A stretch of 64,000 bases of DNA from Clytia hemisphaerica (Eukaryota; Cnidaria; Hydrozoa; Leptothecata; Clytiidae): contig CACVBU010000687.1 of assembly GCA_902728285.1 (NCBI GenBank), forward strand, positions 24,181 through 88,180, given 5' to 3'. The notes beneath the pieces were generated by a model. The model saw only the letters and a list, made by a program, of their open reading frames with translations. It was not told the origin of the DNA and ran no database searches. This document shows, one piece after another, positions 1 through 12,439 of this stretch (position 1 is the stretch's first letter; each line of letters opens with the position of its first letter). Both the position numbers and the translations under genes were made by a program.

Positions 1-112
1 ATTAACAAAAGCAGCAGTTTGTTATGAGCTTTTGACGAGAGTTCTTCACGTGATGAGAAACGTTGGTTCACGTTAAGCACATTGATACAGAGTTCTCAAC
101 TAAGCTGTATTA

Positions 113-175
113 GTGAACTTGACTATGGCAACAAGTTTTCATTGGAAAAACGTGAATTGTTCAAGTCAAGTTCAT
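113..175 (+). repeat. Hairpin, GTGAACTTGAC class
   Basis: GTGAACTTGAC (113-123) pairs with GTCAAGTTCAT (165-175). An outer GTA/TAC helix extends it. The copy B counterpart is at about 46142. Confidence 0.65.
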
Positions 176-518
176 TGGTACGGAGTTTTCAGCTAACAAC
201 CGTTTATACCAGGTACTTTTATGAGGTTGTACAGCCTTTTGATAAACTTGATCACGATAGCAAATTTCTATTTCAGCTTAAAGAAAATTGGCTATGAATA
301 TAAAGTTCATTGATAAGGAGTTTTTATGAAGTTGATTCCTTGTTTGATTGAGACCAGCGCTAGAAATACACTCGTGTTCGTGAAATCGATCATAACATAA
401 AAAAATGTTCTGCTCATTTCATGGTGATATTGAGTAGGGTATGGAGCTATTTTTCAAGTAGACTCTTACCCCCGTGTTTAAAAATGCATTATGTCTTACG
501 TTTTGATCAGCCGTATTC

Positions 519-583
519 GTGAACTTGATTAAAGCGAGAGTTTTCTACTTCATAGAATAACTTCCCTTTTATATCAAGTTCAT
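519..583 (+). repeat. Hairpin, GTGAACTTGAT class
   Basis: GTGAACTTGAT (519-529) pairs with ATCAAGTTCAT (573-583), with CGTA/TACG outside. Compared with 113-175 the inner C-G pair is T-A, a compensated change. A degenerate third member spans about 215-330. Confidence 0.65.
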
Positions 584-822
584 TGTTACGGAGTATTTAA
601 CTAACAGTCAATATGATGACAGCGGTTTTAGTGAACTTTTCATTTTGGGCAGGTCATAATTCTCATTCCAAAATTTAAGTTAAATTATCCTCTATAGAAT
701 AAAAAACAAATCAACAAAAAGTCTTTAACCGTAAGCTCACAATATTCTGATGAAACTGTAAACCAACCCGGTACAAGAGAGCAGTATGATTTATAAAGCT
801 TCGCTGATTGTTTAATGATAAA

Positions 823-1650
823 ACAAATGGATGCCCTCTAGTATTGGAAAAGTATAGTTGGAACAGTGGTTAGTATGGTTTGCTAGCAGAATTTTTATAC
901 TTTTTGTGGAATTGTCATTGGTGAGTATGATGGAAAAATGAAGATGATTTCAAATCACTCTGTCAATTCTTAGCTTCCTCATTAGACAAATGGATGCTCT
1001 CTAGTATTGGAAAAGTATAGTTGGAACAGTGGTTAGTATGGTTTGCTAGCAGAATTTTTATCTTCTCAGCTTACTCATTAGACAAGTGCATTCTCTTGAA
1101 TAGTATAGTTGAAAAGTTGGTTTCATGTATTTGTTTTCTTTAGCAGAATAACTTTACTTTTTGTGGAATTGTCATTATGGTGAGTATGATGGAAAAATGA
1201 AGATGATTTCAAATCACTCTGTCAATTCTTAGCTTCCTCATTAGACAAATGGATGCTCTCTAGTATTGGAAAAGTATAGTTGGAACAGTGGTTAGTATGG
1301 TTTGCTAGCAGAATTTTTATCTTCTCAGCTTACTCATTAGACAAGTGCATTCTCTTGAATAGTATAGTTGAAAAGTTGGTTTCATGTCTTCGTTTTCTTT
1401 AGCAGAATAACTTTACTTTTTGTGGAATTGTCATTGGTGAGTATGATGGAAAAATGAAGATGATTTCAAATCACTCTGTCAATTCTTAGCTTCCTCATTA
1501 GACAAATGGATGCTCTCTAGTATTGGGAAAGTATAGTTGGAACAGTGGTTAGTATGGTTTGCTAGCAGAATTTTTATCTTCTCAGCTTATTCATTAGACA
1601 AGTGCATTCTCTCGAAAAGTATAGGTGAAAAGTTGATTTCATGTCTATAA
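823..1650. repeat. ~258-bp tandem repeat array (copy A), about 3.3 units
   Basis: GTTAGTATGGTTTGCTAGC recurs at about 870, 1031, 1290 and 1547. The first interval is a partial unit and the others are about 258 bp. Each unit carries GTGAGTATGATGGAAAAATG, with TTCCTCATTAGACAAATGG as the possible partner arm. Copy B has about 1.5 units. Confidence 0.8.
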
Positions 1651-3042
1651 TTTATAACTTAAAATTTGAGCTATCACTTTTTAAATTAGACCAACTTGTT
1701 CTCTGCTTATGAGCTTTTAAAGTCAAAATTTACTTTACGGAAAGTGTAAAAAACACCTAAAGCTAGGATATCTACTATCTATATATCAAAACTCCAAGCA
1801 CTTTGGGACATTTGTTCGGCCTCAAGACGTCGGGAAACATCTGAACTTTTTCGTGGGTCACCCGGTACAATTACTATACTTCTTGCAGGACTTGTCAATG
1901 GCAAGTATGATGAAAAAATGAAGATGATTCCATATTTCTTAGTGAATTTTCGTTTTACTCAGCAGAATATTGAATTCTCTCAAAGATACCACGAGCTGTA
2001 TCGAAAATGGAAATGAAGACCATTTCTACAAATTCAAGATGCCTTCCTTTATATATGCAAGTGTTTCGTGATGTATTTTGTATCTAAACAGCAGTATTGT
2101 GTAAATTGTGGTGCTTCGCCATAGTAGTTTTGTTAGAGCAATCGATTGATATTGGTAGCTTTAACAGCTTTGGCAGCTTGTCTTGTGAGCATAGTCGAAG
2201 AGCGGTTCATTTTAAGAATTTGAGAAGCTCATTGACTATAGCTCATCGGCCAAGTAGATTCATTTTGCTATACGAAAATGAACATACTCTTCGACACGAA
2301 ACTCATTGTGCTGTGAACACAACCAAAGATAGAACATGGGTATTTTTAAATAGCCAGATGTTTTTACTCTTGGTTATGCTCATTGCAGTAAGGAAAACAT
2401 TGTCTCTTTATGCAATACTTGATAGTGGGATAATCGTTTATAATCCGTATAATACAGTGATATTAGGGTGCTATATGATAATTGTAACAATTTCATATCA
2501 GGTTGTATAAAATATAATTTATCCCTGAAAAAGTGACGTCAAATAAATCTTAATGATAAGTCGCTTTTACAGTGAGAATTTCAGTTAAGCATGCAATCTG
2601 ACAAAAGAAAACTGAAGGATCGTGCTATTTGGTAATTTGGTGTGACCATCATCAAAAGGGTCGATGATTTCAAATGTGTTGATTCTGCTCCTACGGTACG
2701 AAGACTCTCTCAAATAGATATACTTGGCGGCCTGATACTTTCAATAGTGATTTGTCTTGCGAGCACAATAAAAAAATGACAATGATTTTTAATTCATAGA
2801 AATTTCTTTGGGTATATGTGTACCCAATGTATCTGATTACTTCCAATGTTGAAAGTTTCAAAGAATTATGACCACATATGTTAGAACTGATGACTAAAAA
2901 CTTGAATGAGTGGATATCGTTCAATTCGATTTCGATGTTTTTCGAAGCACGACGTGAAAACGTAGAGCCTGCTGCTGACTAGCTAGGACGGAATTCACAG
3001 GAACAGCTAGGATCCAAAAGTTTTGACCTATATTTTTACGTA
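1651..3042 (+). repeat. Spacer with two clear hairpins (copy A)
   Basis: No gene. Hairpin 2176-2254: GAGCATAGTC pairs with GACTATAGCTC (one bulge) inside CTTGTC..CAAG. Hairpin 2308-2389: the CTGTGAACACAACCAAAG arm faces CTTGGTTATGCTCATTGCAG. The 137-codon open frame across them (2097-2510) is broken by a frame shift in copy B, so it is not read as a gene. Confidence 0.6.
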
Positions 3043-3426
3043 CAGTATATGGCCCCCAATACGGAGAGGGCCCCCAAAACGGAGACGGCCCCCAAAACGG
3101 AGGTTTTCATTAAAATGAAGATTCTGACTTGTAGATTTATCAGAATTAAACGATTTTTGTTTATTTTGAAAGAATGATGGTTATACTTAAGAATGAGCAT
3201 GTTTTTGCTGGTTTGAGACAGATTCAAAATAACATATTTGCGTCTAAAGGAAATATTTTAACACCAAAATTAGATAAAAATTGCATATAACTCACTCTAG
3301 CTCCTTGGATATTGAAAATAAGTTATGAAAACGGGGTATAGGAAACTTTCTACACCTAATGCCGTTCAGAAAATGCAAATACAACTGTGACTTTAGAGGC
3401 TGGGTAAAAGATATAGCATCTTGAAT

Positions 3427-6400
3427 AGTCAGGTAGAATTAGCCTGAGACCTGGACAAAATTGCCATCAAGCTGAAAATTGGCACAGTTGTTCTTTAGGG
3501 TATACTGAGTTACCAAAAAAAAAGCCCCATCAATCCGGACAGGGGAGACCACTTTTTCGGACAGTTTAAAACCGGACATGTCCGGAAAATATGTCCGAAA
3601 AAAAGTTGTTCAAATATACAAGTATTATATATCAAAAGAAAGATAATTTCCAGACGAACAAAAAATTTGCTTACAAGAAGTCATGAAAATAAACACAGAA
3701 AGAGTTGTGAGTATCAGAAAAGACCCTACTGTCCAACTATTTTTGAATTATGTAGTAGTATTCCCTATTCTCAATGGCAGCGAATCTCCTTACAGCTTCA
3801 AGCCATGTGTTTTTAGACCAGCTCCTGAGTGCCGGGTAGCGCCAACCTAGAGGGGTAGTAACTTTATATACGATTTTCGTGCTGCTCAACATCCAGTTTA
3901 TGGAATGAAGAGTAAAATAGCGTTTTAAGGGGACTTTTGAATTAGGGTGTCTTAAAAGAGCTTGGGTAAGGAATTACTATTGAGAAGCCGTTTTATGTCA
4001 GTAACATCAGCTCATATCTTTTTATCTTAGCCATGGAAATGTCTTGAAACTTGGTAAATATACTCAAAAGAAGTAGTAAAAAAAAAAACTTCGAAAAATG
4101 TTTCCCAGGGCCTCGCAAGGAGAAAAACGGGTAAAAAGTATCCATTTTTGCCTATTTTTAGCCTGTTTTCACCCTCATTAACAAATTACACGCTTTAAAA
4201 TATTCAAAAATTTAACAAAAACATAGAAAACGTTGGACTTAATCGAAATCGCTAAGAAAATTAAGGTTACGTTGTCATTACTGGCAATTTTCAACGTTTC
4301 AGGGGGTAAAAATGCTATTTTTTGCTATATTTCGCCTATTTTGCTTAACTAAGCTAGTTGGAAAGCTTAAGAATTCTCACAAACCTCATAGAAGTGTGGA
4401 TAATATTGAACTTCAAAACTTTTGCCTATTTTTCACCAATTTTGCTTACCTAACTTAGCTAGTTTAAAAACCTCATAGAAGTGCGGCCAATGTAAAAATC
4501 ATATAAATCTCAACCAGGATGTGGCATTGTTGCTAGCACTTTTTGACTTTTCAGGGGGTAATAATGCGCACATCATCTTTTTTCGCCTATATTGGCTACA
4601 TAACTTAATTGAATAATGAAGAGCTCAAATATGTTTACAATCCTGGACAGAAGTGAGGAAGGTTTGACCAATATAAAACTCGTACTACAATTTCACGACA
4701 CATTTATTTGCACTTTTTGGCTTCTCAGGGGGCAAAATTCGGGGCATTCTCCGACCTCCATGTTTTACCCTGAGTATCAACCTCAGGACGACCAAGTATA
4801 GAAATTTTATCGCGCATGTGTCAATCTATTCACTATAGAGAGAATCAAAGATGAAGAGCAAATATTGCCGTATTAATGTCTAGCAGATTGTATCAGTATG
4901 CATGCTTACTATTGCCGAATTCCCCCAGAAACCTCCAAATTTAATTTTTTGAAATGTGTTTCTTTCAAAAGAAATCCTCTACATCATTCCAAATGTATAA
5001 CAGTAATTGCACTAAACTATTAATTATACTTTAATGGAATCGAAATAATGCGCAGATCTTTATGTTATCATTCTCTATCACTGACTCTTTTTTAAAAGCG
5101 TCGATGATATTTTTGAGATATGCTTTCCACGACGTGAGTAAAAGTATCAACTTTAAACTTAATCCAAGATCTTAGATTTTCGTCATGCTTACTTTTCACA
5201 GCGTTGAATGCGCGCTGAATAGAATTGATATTCGCTGTCACAGGTCGGAATATGATTTCGACATGTGATTTTCACGGTAGTCATGTTCTGATCGAGGTAA
5301 TGTTTTGGTGTCAGTATTCCCTCTACCGGTAAGTAGGTACCTCCAACATTGAACATATTATCTGTTTTTTTTCTCACGTTCGCTAATTTCGTTGTCTGGT
5401 CATTTATTTTCAACAATTCTTTCTTAATGATATAAAGATCTAGGTTATTTTTAATGACCTGCATGAGTTCAACACAATGTTTGTCGAATTGAAAAAAAAT
5501 GTGTCATCATAGTAATTACTCTTACAAGAATATGATTTATTTATTTGTTACGATATGCACTTGTATTAATAGACCATGGCTGCATTCGAATGCGACCCGA
5601 AAGCTTGGATATCAACCCAGAGGTGGGGGAAGGTGCCACTTTTTCTCCCTGGACTACTCCACTTACCCTTTATCTTTTTCTCTAATACTGAGCATTAAGC
5701 AGTGAGTATCAAGTACAAATGACCCGACCAGGGATTGAACCTACGACCTCGCGCATCGTAGCCAAGTATTCCATATTTACACTATGGTTCGGTTCAACGT
5801 TTTGTTTTCAGGGTTCGCAATTGACCGTATAGCAAGTTGATTTTTATCGGGCGGAAAAGTTGGGTCCAAATTAATTATTTCATGTCTAAGGAACTGTATC
5901 GTAGGGGCTGTTCGACAATATATCATCCAAGCAGATCTCTGGGAAATTTCTTGTAACGGACTTTTTTTGCTTTAATGCTTAGGTCGTAAGGTGTTGTTTT
6001 ACCTTGCTCCTCATTACTAAGTCTTAGCGATTGTGGCGGTCAAAGCTGTTTCGAATGACGAATGACGATGCGCTCTCGAACTAAGTTAAGTGAACAAAAT
6101 AGGAGAAATATAGGTAAAAATAGCATTTTTACCACCCGAAACGTTAAAAAGTGCCAATAATGACAACGTAACCTTAACGATTTCGATTAAGTCCAACATT
6201 TTCTATGTTTTTGTCGAGTTTTTGAGTATTTTAAAGCGTGTAATATGTTAAAGAGGGTCAAAACAGGCCAAAAATAGGCAAAAACGGCTTCTTTTTACCC
6301 GTTTTTCTCCTTGCGAGCACCTGGAAAACATCTTTCGAAGCTTTTTGTTTTACTACTTCTTTTGAGTATATTTAACAAGTTTCAAGACATTTCCATGGCT

Positions 6401-7012
6401 AAGATAAAAAGATATGGACTGATGTTACTGACATAAAACGGCTTCTCAATAGTAATTCCTTACCCAAGCTCTTTTAAGACACCCTAATTCAAAAGTCCCC
6501 TTAAAACGCTATTTTACTCTTCATTCCATAAACTGGATGTTGAGCAGCACGAAAATCGTATATAAAGTTACTACCCCTCTAGGTTGGCGCTACCCGGCAC
6601 TCAGGAGCTGGTCTAAGAACACTTGGCTTGAAGCTGTAAGGAGATTCGCTGCCATTGAGAATAGGGAATACTACTACATAATTCAAAAATAATTGGACAG
6701 TAGGGTTTTTTCTGATACTCCTAACTTTTTCTGTGTTTATTTCCATGACTTCTTGTAAGCAAATTTTTTGTTCGTCTTGAAATTATCTTTCTTTTGATAT
6801 ATAATACTTGTATATTTGAACAACTTTTTTTCGGACATATTTTCCGGACATGTCCGGTTTTAAACTGTCCGAAAAAGTGGTTTCCCCTGTCCGGATTGAT
6901 GGGGCTTTTTTTTTGGTAACTCAGTATACCCTAAAGAACATCTGTGCCAATTTTCAGCTTGATGGCAATTTTGTCCGGGTTGTGGTGAAATTTCAACTAA
7001 TTCTACCTGACT
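3427..7012. repeat. Large foldback: two ~925-bp inverted arms around a 1.7-kb loop
   Basis: The left arm (3427-about 4350) is the near-exact reverse complement of the right arm (about 6085-7012). Landmarks are the tccggacatgtccgg-type block, the paired CATGACTTCTTGTAAGC and its complement, and AGTCAGGTAGAATTAG at both outer ends. The loop (4350-6085) holds roughly 240-bp repeats carrying TTTCAGGGGGTAA (4310, 4550, 4725), a SINE-like piece and no recognisable gene. A 91-codon minus frame at 5189-5464 matches nothing I know. Confidence 0.88.
5545..5810 (-). mobile_element. tRNA-derived SINE-like fragment
   Basis: Read on the minus strand, 5800-5715 resembles a tRNA 3' half. It has a B-box GGTTCAATCCC followed by TGGTCGGGTC, preceded by TAGTGTAAATATGG in the A-box position. 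A non-tRNA body follows, down to about 5545. Whether it is full length is not clear. Confidence 0.55.
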
Positions 7013-7930
7013 AGAAGGTCAACCAGTATTTTGGAGCCCTAGAATCAGCATTGACAAAACCGAAAACTCTAAATATGAGAAAAAGCAAAAAATCTTGGAA
7101 TCCTATTCCTATCACCTTGAGCTAATAGTTTATAACAAAAAAATAACATTATATATAAAAAATTTCGCTGAATCAGCAAAAACGGCAAATTCTGTCATTT
7201 TTTTTGCAAAATATAGGAGAAAAATATCTTTAAAGCTTAATATTTTCAGTTTCAATTAAGCTATTTTTCTAAAATTTTCACAGCTTATTCCATACATGAA
7301 TGGAACTATTTTCAAAAGAGATTTGATTTCAAAAACTTGATTAAGACGTTGTTAAATCAAAATTGTCATTTTGAAAATTTTGAAAATTTTGACAAATTCT
7401 AAATTTTCAGTTTGGACTTTGCAATATCGAAAATCTTGAAAGATTTCATAAAAATCATAAATTTTACATCCATCGGGTCGTAAATTTAAGGGAAAACACA
7501 AATACGTTCAAAGTTTCCCCCCTATTACCACAGGGCTTAATAATTTGATTTTAACCACACCTCCATTTTGGGGGCCCCAAACCTGCATTTTGACAACCAG
7601 GGGTATACTGTAAAAATTTTATCAAATAAATTTATGCCCAAAACCCTCTAAATCATATTTCAAAACTATGGTCAAAATTTTGTATTCATATCTTAAAGCT
7701 ATCTCGAGAAATCGCTAAAATTTCAAACCTCCGTTTTGGGGGCCATTAGAAAAAAGCTACCTATCTTTAAGCGATTGAAAAATATTGTTGAAATTGGAAA
7801 TTTTGAAAAAGAACTTCCAGGAAATAAAGTAGAGATGTTAAAGGTTTTCATGCAGCAAAAATTTTGTAAAATATCTTTTTGATTTGAGAGAAATTTCAAA
7901 TTTGATCGCCGTTTTGGGGGCCACATACTG

Positions 7931-8324
7931 TAGTGAATTTACGTGATTTTTCACTTTTTCAATATTCTTCTTTAACTGCGATATTGAACTTAGAAAATAA
8001 GTTTTCTTTTTTTGGATTTTCTTTCTTCGTAAAGCAATTCGGGAAATCAATGTGAAGACGAACTTCTATAATATTTACATAAAAGTATTTCAAAAAGACA
8101 AAGTCTTAAAATTTGATTATGATGCATTAGATCTGTAAGTGCCAAGACCTTGGAGTTTCTAAATTCTGCTTTGATAATCGACTGTAATTTCACAGTGAGG
8201 AATTGCTTAGGTCCTCATCGGTATATCATGAAACCTTACGTGAAAGGTGAAACACTTCAGAGGTGTTACGTCTTTTACTTTCCGGCGGTTTTGTAAAGGT
8301 ACGCGATGTAGAATAAGATTTAAA
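7931..8324. other. Spacer, no gene seen
   Basis: Continues the duplicated spacer after the 4.9-kb insertion. Collinear with 48385-48787. Confidence 0.6.
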
Positions 8325-8406
8325 GCTTGTCTTGTGAGTATGGTGAAAATGAAGAATGATTTACAATTACTCTCTCCATTTTTGGTTTCATACTCACAAG
8401 AGAAGC
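8325..8406 (+). repeat. Strong 82-nt hairpin (pre-miRNA-like shape)
   Basis: GCTTGTCTTGTGAGTATG (8325-8342) pairs with CATACTCACAAGAGAAGC (8389-8406) at 17 of 18 positions. GTGAAAATG and CCATTTTTGGTTT extend the helix. It is the cleanest member of the family. The copy B member (48788-48870) has one T-to-C change that breaks a pair. Confidence 0.75.
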
Positions 8407-8770
8407 AGCTTAGACTTCGAAATATTATTGCACGAATCAACCATCATTCGTCTTACGAGCGTATGTAATAAAGAAAACGATATTTTTCGATTCATATGCA
8501 TTGATGAGCTTTTGCCATTAGGTATTGACGTTCTAAGGGTTAAATATTTCTATCTGAAGAGCTATGATCATAAGTTATTGTATCGGAGAATGAAGATGAT
8601 TTTTCATTCATCAGAAAATTTCTCATATTGCCCATTAAAATTGTTTAAACCAATATAAAAACATCTTTGTACTTGATTTTACTTCGGTGATTATCATATG
8701 AGCCAATCAAAAGAGTTGATGATTTTTTCAAATTACTATTAATTTGCTCATAACGCAAGCTGATTCTCTC

Positions 8771-11690
8771 ATAATGAATATTTTGAGCACCTTCTGTGTC
8801 TAAGATCTCACTCTAAGCAGTAATATTGCGAAAACTTTTGGTGGTTTCTTTTGTGAGCACAATCTAAAAGGATGGTGATTTCAAATTCACCAACGCTTTT
8901 AGAGAAGCTCATAAGGGAAATCTATTATTATTTCACAATATCTGGATATTTAAACATCTTTGTCTGCGATCTCTGAGAAACAATATTGTGAAAACTTTTG
9001 GTGCTTTCTCTTCTAAGCACAATCTAAAAGGATGGTGATTTCGAATCAACCGACGCTTTTAGAGAAGCTCATAAGGGAATTCGAATATTATTGCACAATA
9101 TCTGGATATTTAAGCATCTTTGTCTGCGACCTCTGAGAAACAATATTGCGAAAGCATTTGATGCTTTCTCTTGTGAGCACAATCTAAAATGATGGTGATT
9201 TTGAATCAGCCGACGCTTTTAGATGAGCTCATAAGGGAATTCGAATATTATTGCACAATATCTGGATATTTAAGCATCTTTGTCTGCGATCTCTGAGAAA
9301 CAATATTGCGAAAACTTTTTGTGCTTTCTCTTCTAAGCACAATCTAAAAGGATGGTGATTTTGAATCAGCCAACGCTTTTAGAGAAGCTCATAAGGGAAT
9401 TCGATTATTATTTCAAAATATCTTGATATTTAAGCATCTTTGTCTGCGATCTCTGAGAAACAATATTGCGAAAACATTTGGTGCTTTCTTTTGTGAGCAC
9501 AATCTAAAAGGATGGTGATTTCGAATCAGCCAACGCTTTTAGAGAAGCTCATAAGGGAATTCGAATATTATTGCACAATATCTGGATATTTAAGCATCTT
9601 TGTCTGCGATCTCTGGGAAACAATATTGCGAAAACTTTTTGTGCTTTCTTTTGTGAGCACAATTTAAAAAGTTGGTGATTTCAAATTCACCGTCGGTTTT
9701 AGAGAAGCTTATAAGGGAATTCGATTATTATTTCACAATATCTGGATATTTAAGCATCTTTGTCTGCGATCTCTGAGAAACAATATTGTGAAAACTTTTG
9801 GTGCTTTCTCTTCTAAGCACAATCTAAAAGGATGGCGATTTCAAATTCACCGTCGGTTTTAGAGAAGCTCGTAAGGGAATTCGATTATTATTTCACAATA
9901 TCTGGATATTTAAGCATCTTTGTCTGCGATCTCTGAGAAATAATATTGCGAAAGCATTTGATGCTTTCTTTTGTGAGCACAATCTAAAAGGATGGTGATT
10001 TCGAATCAGCCAACGCTTTTAGAGAAGCTCATAAGGGAATTCGGTTATTATTTCACAATATCTGGATATTTAAGCATCTTTGTCTGCGATCTCTGAGAAA
10101 CAATATTGCGAAAACTTTTTGTGCTTTCTCTTCTAAGCACAATCTAAAAGGATGGTGATTTCAAATTCACCGTCGGTTTTAGAGAAGCTCGTAAGGGAAT
10201 TCGATTATTATTTCACAATATCTGGATATTTAAGCATCTTTGTCTGCGATCTCTGAGAAACAATATTGCGAAAGCATTTGATGCTTTCTTTTGTGAGCAC
10301 AATCTAAAAGGATGGTGATTTCGAATCAGCCAACGCTTTTAGAGAAGCTCATAAGGGAATTCGATTATTATTTCACAATATCTGGATATTTAAGCATCTT
10401 TGTCTGCGATCTCTGAGAAATAATATTGCGAAAGCATTTGATGCTTTCTTTTGTGAGCACAATCTAAAAGGATGGTGATTTCGAATCAGCCAACGCTTTT
10501 AGAGAAGCTCATAAGGGAATTCGGTTATTATTTCACAATATCTGGATATTTAAGCATCTTTGTCTGCGATCTCTGAGAAACAATATTGCGAAAACTTTTT
10601 GTGCTTTCTCTTCTAAGCACAATCTAAAAGGATGGTGATTTCAAATTCACCGTCGGTTTTAGAGAAGCTCGTAAGGGAATTCGATTATTATTTCACAATA
10701 TCTGGATATTTAAGCATCTTTGTCTGCGATCTCTGAGAAACAATATTGCGAAAGCATTTGATGCTTTCTTTTGTGAGCACAATCTAAAAGGATGGTGATT
10801 TCGAATTCACCAACGCTTTTAGAGAAGCTCATAAGGGAATTCGATTATTATTTCACAATATCTGGATATTTAAGCATCTTTGTCTGCGATCTCTGAGAAA
10901 CAATATTGCGAAAACATTTGATGCTTTCTATTGTGAGCACAATCTAAAAGGATGGTGATTTCGAATCAGCCGACGCTTTTAGAGAAGCTCATAAGGGAAT
11001 TCGATTATTATTTCACAATATCTTGATATTTAAGCATCTTTGTCTGCGATCTCTGAGAAATAATATTGCGAAAGCATTTGATGCTTTCTTTTGTGAGCAC
11101 AATCTAAAAGGATGGTGATTTCGAATCAGCCAACGCTTTTAGAGAAGCTCATAAGGGAATTCGGTTATTATTTCACAATATCTGGATATTTAAGCATCTT
11201 TGTCTGCGATCTCTGAGAAACAATATTGCCAAAACTTTTGGTGCTTTCTCGTGTGAGCACAATGAAATAGGATGGTGATTTCAAATTCATCAAGGTTTTT
11301 TCATGCGCTCATAAGAAAAGTGGAAATATCTTAATATTTAAGCAACTTCTGGATATCAATCTCTAAGAAACAATATTGCGAAAAATGTTGGTGCTTTCTC
11401 TTATGAGCACAATGAAATAGGATGGTGATTTCATATTCAAATCATCACATCTTTTCAACTTGCTCATAAGGCGAGGGGATTCTCTAAAGATATTTTTAAA
11501 TATCTAATAATTTAGATTTCCCGGTGAAAGCTTCGTTGGTTTCCCTTGTGAGCACAATCAAAAAGGCTGATGATTTCAAATTCATGGAAGCTTCTTGATG
11601 GTTCATAAGGCAATTCGAATTTCTCATATCTCTGGATATTTAAGCAACTTCTTTGTCTGCGATCTCTAAGTAACAATGAAGCTTATTTTT
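8771..11690 (+). repeat. 160-bp tandem hairpin array, copy A (16 units plus 2 degenerate)
   Basis: The (T)TGTGAGCAC block falls at 8851, 9011, 9171 and so on to 11251, exactly 160 bp each time with no net indel. Two diverged units follow (about 11401, 11547). Each unit folds: TGTGAGC with GCTCAT, then CTAAAAG with CTTTTAG, then GGTGATT with AATCAGCC or GGTGA with TCACC, around a TTTCGAA or TTTCAAA loop. A small palindrome (GAAAGCATTTGATGCTTTC) precedes the main stem in many units. About 9900-10320 and 10380-10800 are identical, so there is a 480-bp three-unit higher-order repeat. Confidence 0.9.
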
Positions 11691-12355
11691 TTCCCAAAAT
11701 TTTTTTCATCTTATTTTGAATCTTCGACACAAACCCAGATTCCGATTGGTGACTAAAAATGACAATCCTTCCCAACTAGGAAATCAAGGTAGGACAATCC
11801 TTCACAACTAGGAAATCAAGGTAGGTACAAAAAGATCATACTTTAGGTTACTTTCTTTCCATCCATTTAAGTTTTCTTTTTCGACATGCTTTTGAATGAA
11901 TTGTTATTGTTTTTTTCGAAATAATGTTCCATGGGGAAATACGAGCATGTCGTTCAAAGAATGTGTAACCGGTAATTTCTCTCTTAGTTTGTGTCTAAGC
12001 AAATTTCCATGGAAGCTTTCTTTTACGACATGAATGAGTGGATATCGAGTTCTTTATATTTAGAGGCATGCCGTGAAAGTGAAGAAACTTTGTTGACTAG
12101 GATTGAGTTTTGGACATGTATTTGCACGAATAGATATCGTTTTTCATGTCATGGGAGATTGTTTGGTTTATCGGCGTTTTCATTATCTGGTGCTCTTATT
12201 TTGTCATACCGTTTTCATGAAATTGACGTCATTTAATGTAATGGATTGACGTCAAATAAAAAAAAAAGTTGCATACTAGAAAGTTAAATAAGTGCAGAAA
12301 ATTGTGTCGATCACATGACATGAAAACAGATGAAAGAAAAATTGAAATCATTTGT
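11691..12355. other. Spacer, no gene seen
   Basis: Contains a tandem ~33-bp duplication (ACAATCCTTC..CTAGGAAATCAAGG at about 11761 and 11793) that is single in copy B (about 52660). The 81-codon frame at 11991-12236 is not conserved in copy B. Confidence 0.5.
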
Positions 12356-12439
12356 CTCGTCTTGTTTTGTGAGTGTGCACTGAAAAATACGGTGATTTCA
12401 AATCAGCCAGTTTGTTTTCATTTATACACAGAAGACGAG
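12356..12439 (+). repeat. Hairpin with CTCGTCTT/AAGACGAG base
   Basis: CTCGTCTT (12356-12363) pairs perfectly with AAGACGAG (12432-12439), then TTTTGTG faces CACAG. Copy B (about 53226-53311) changes one C to T, giving a G-T wobble that keeps the helix. Confidence 0.65.

Larger units (their letters stand above)
3043..7930. mobile_element. 4.9-kb TA-flanked composite element (Tc1/mariner-type ends)
   Basis: Copy B lacks the whole block. The ends are inverted (CAGTATATGGCCCCCAA left; TTGGGGGCCACATACTG right) and TA flanks both sides, as for Tc1/mariner elements. The motif GGCCCCCAAAACGG recurs near both ends (3052-3105, 7560-7580, 7730-7745, 7908-7922). A second end-like GTATACTGTA lies at 7602-7611, so the element is nested or rearranged. 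No transposase is visible. A long foldback (3427-7012) and a SINE-like fragment (5545-5810) sit inside. Confidence 0.8.

Noticed and set aside
2097-2510. 137-codon open frame
   Set aside because: It spans two hairpins, has no domain, and its copy B equivalent is cut short by a frame shift.
5189-5464. 91-codon minus frame in the foldback loop
   Set aside because: No recognised motif, no splice context and no conservation evidence. Left as unknown inside a mobile element.
5715-5800. Functional tRNA gene
   Set aside because: It has a good B-box but no proper acceptor or anticodon arms, and it continues into a non-tRNA body, so a SINE-like fragment fits better.
8771-11690. CRISPR-like reading of the regular 160-bp array
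   Set aside because: Whole units repeat with no unique spacers, the DNA is animal, and no cas genes are present.
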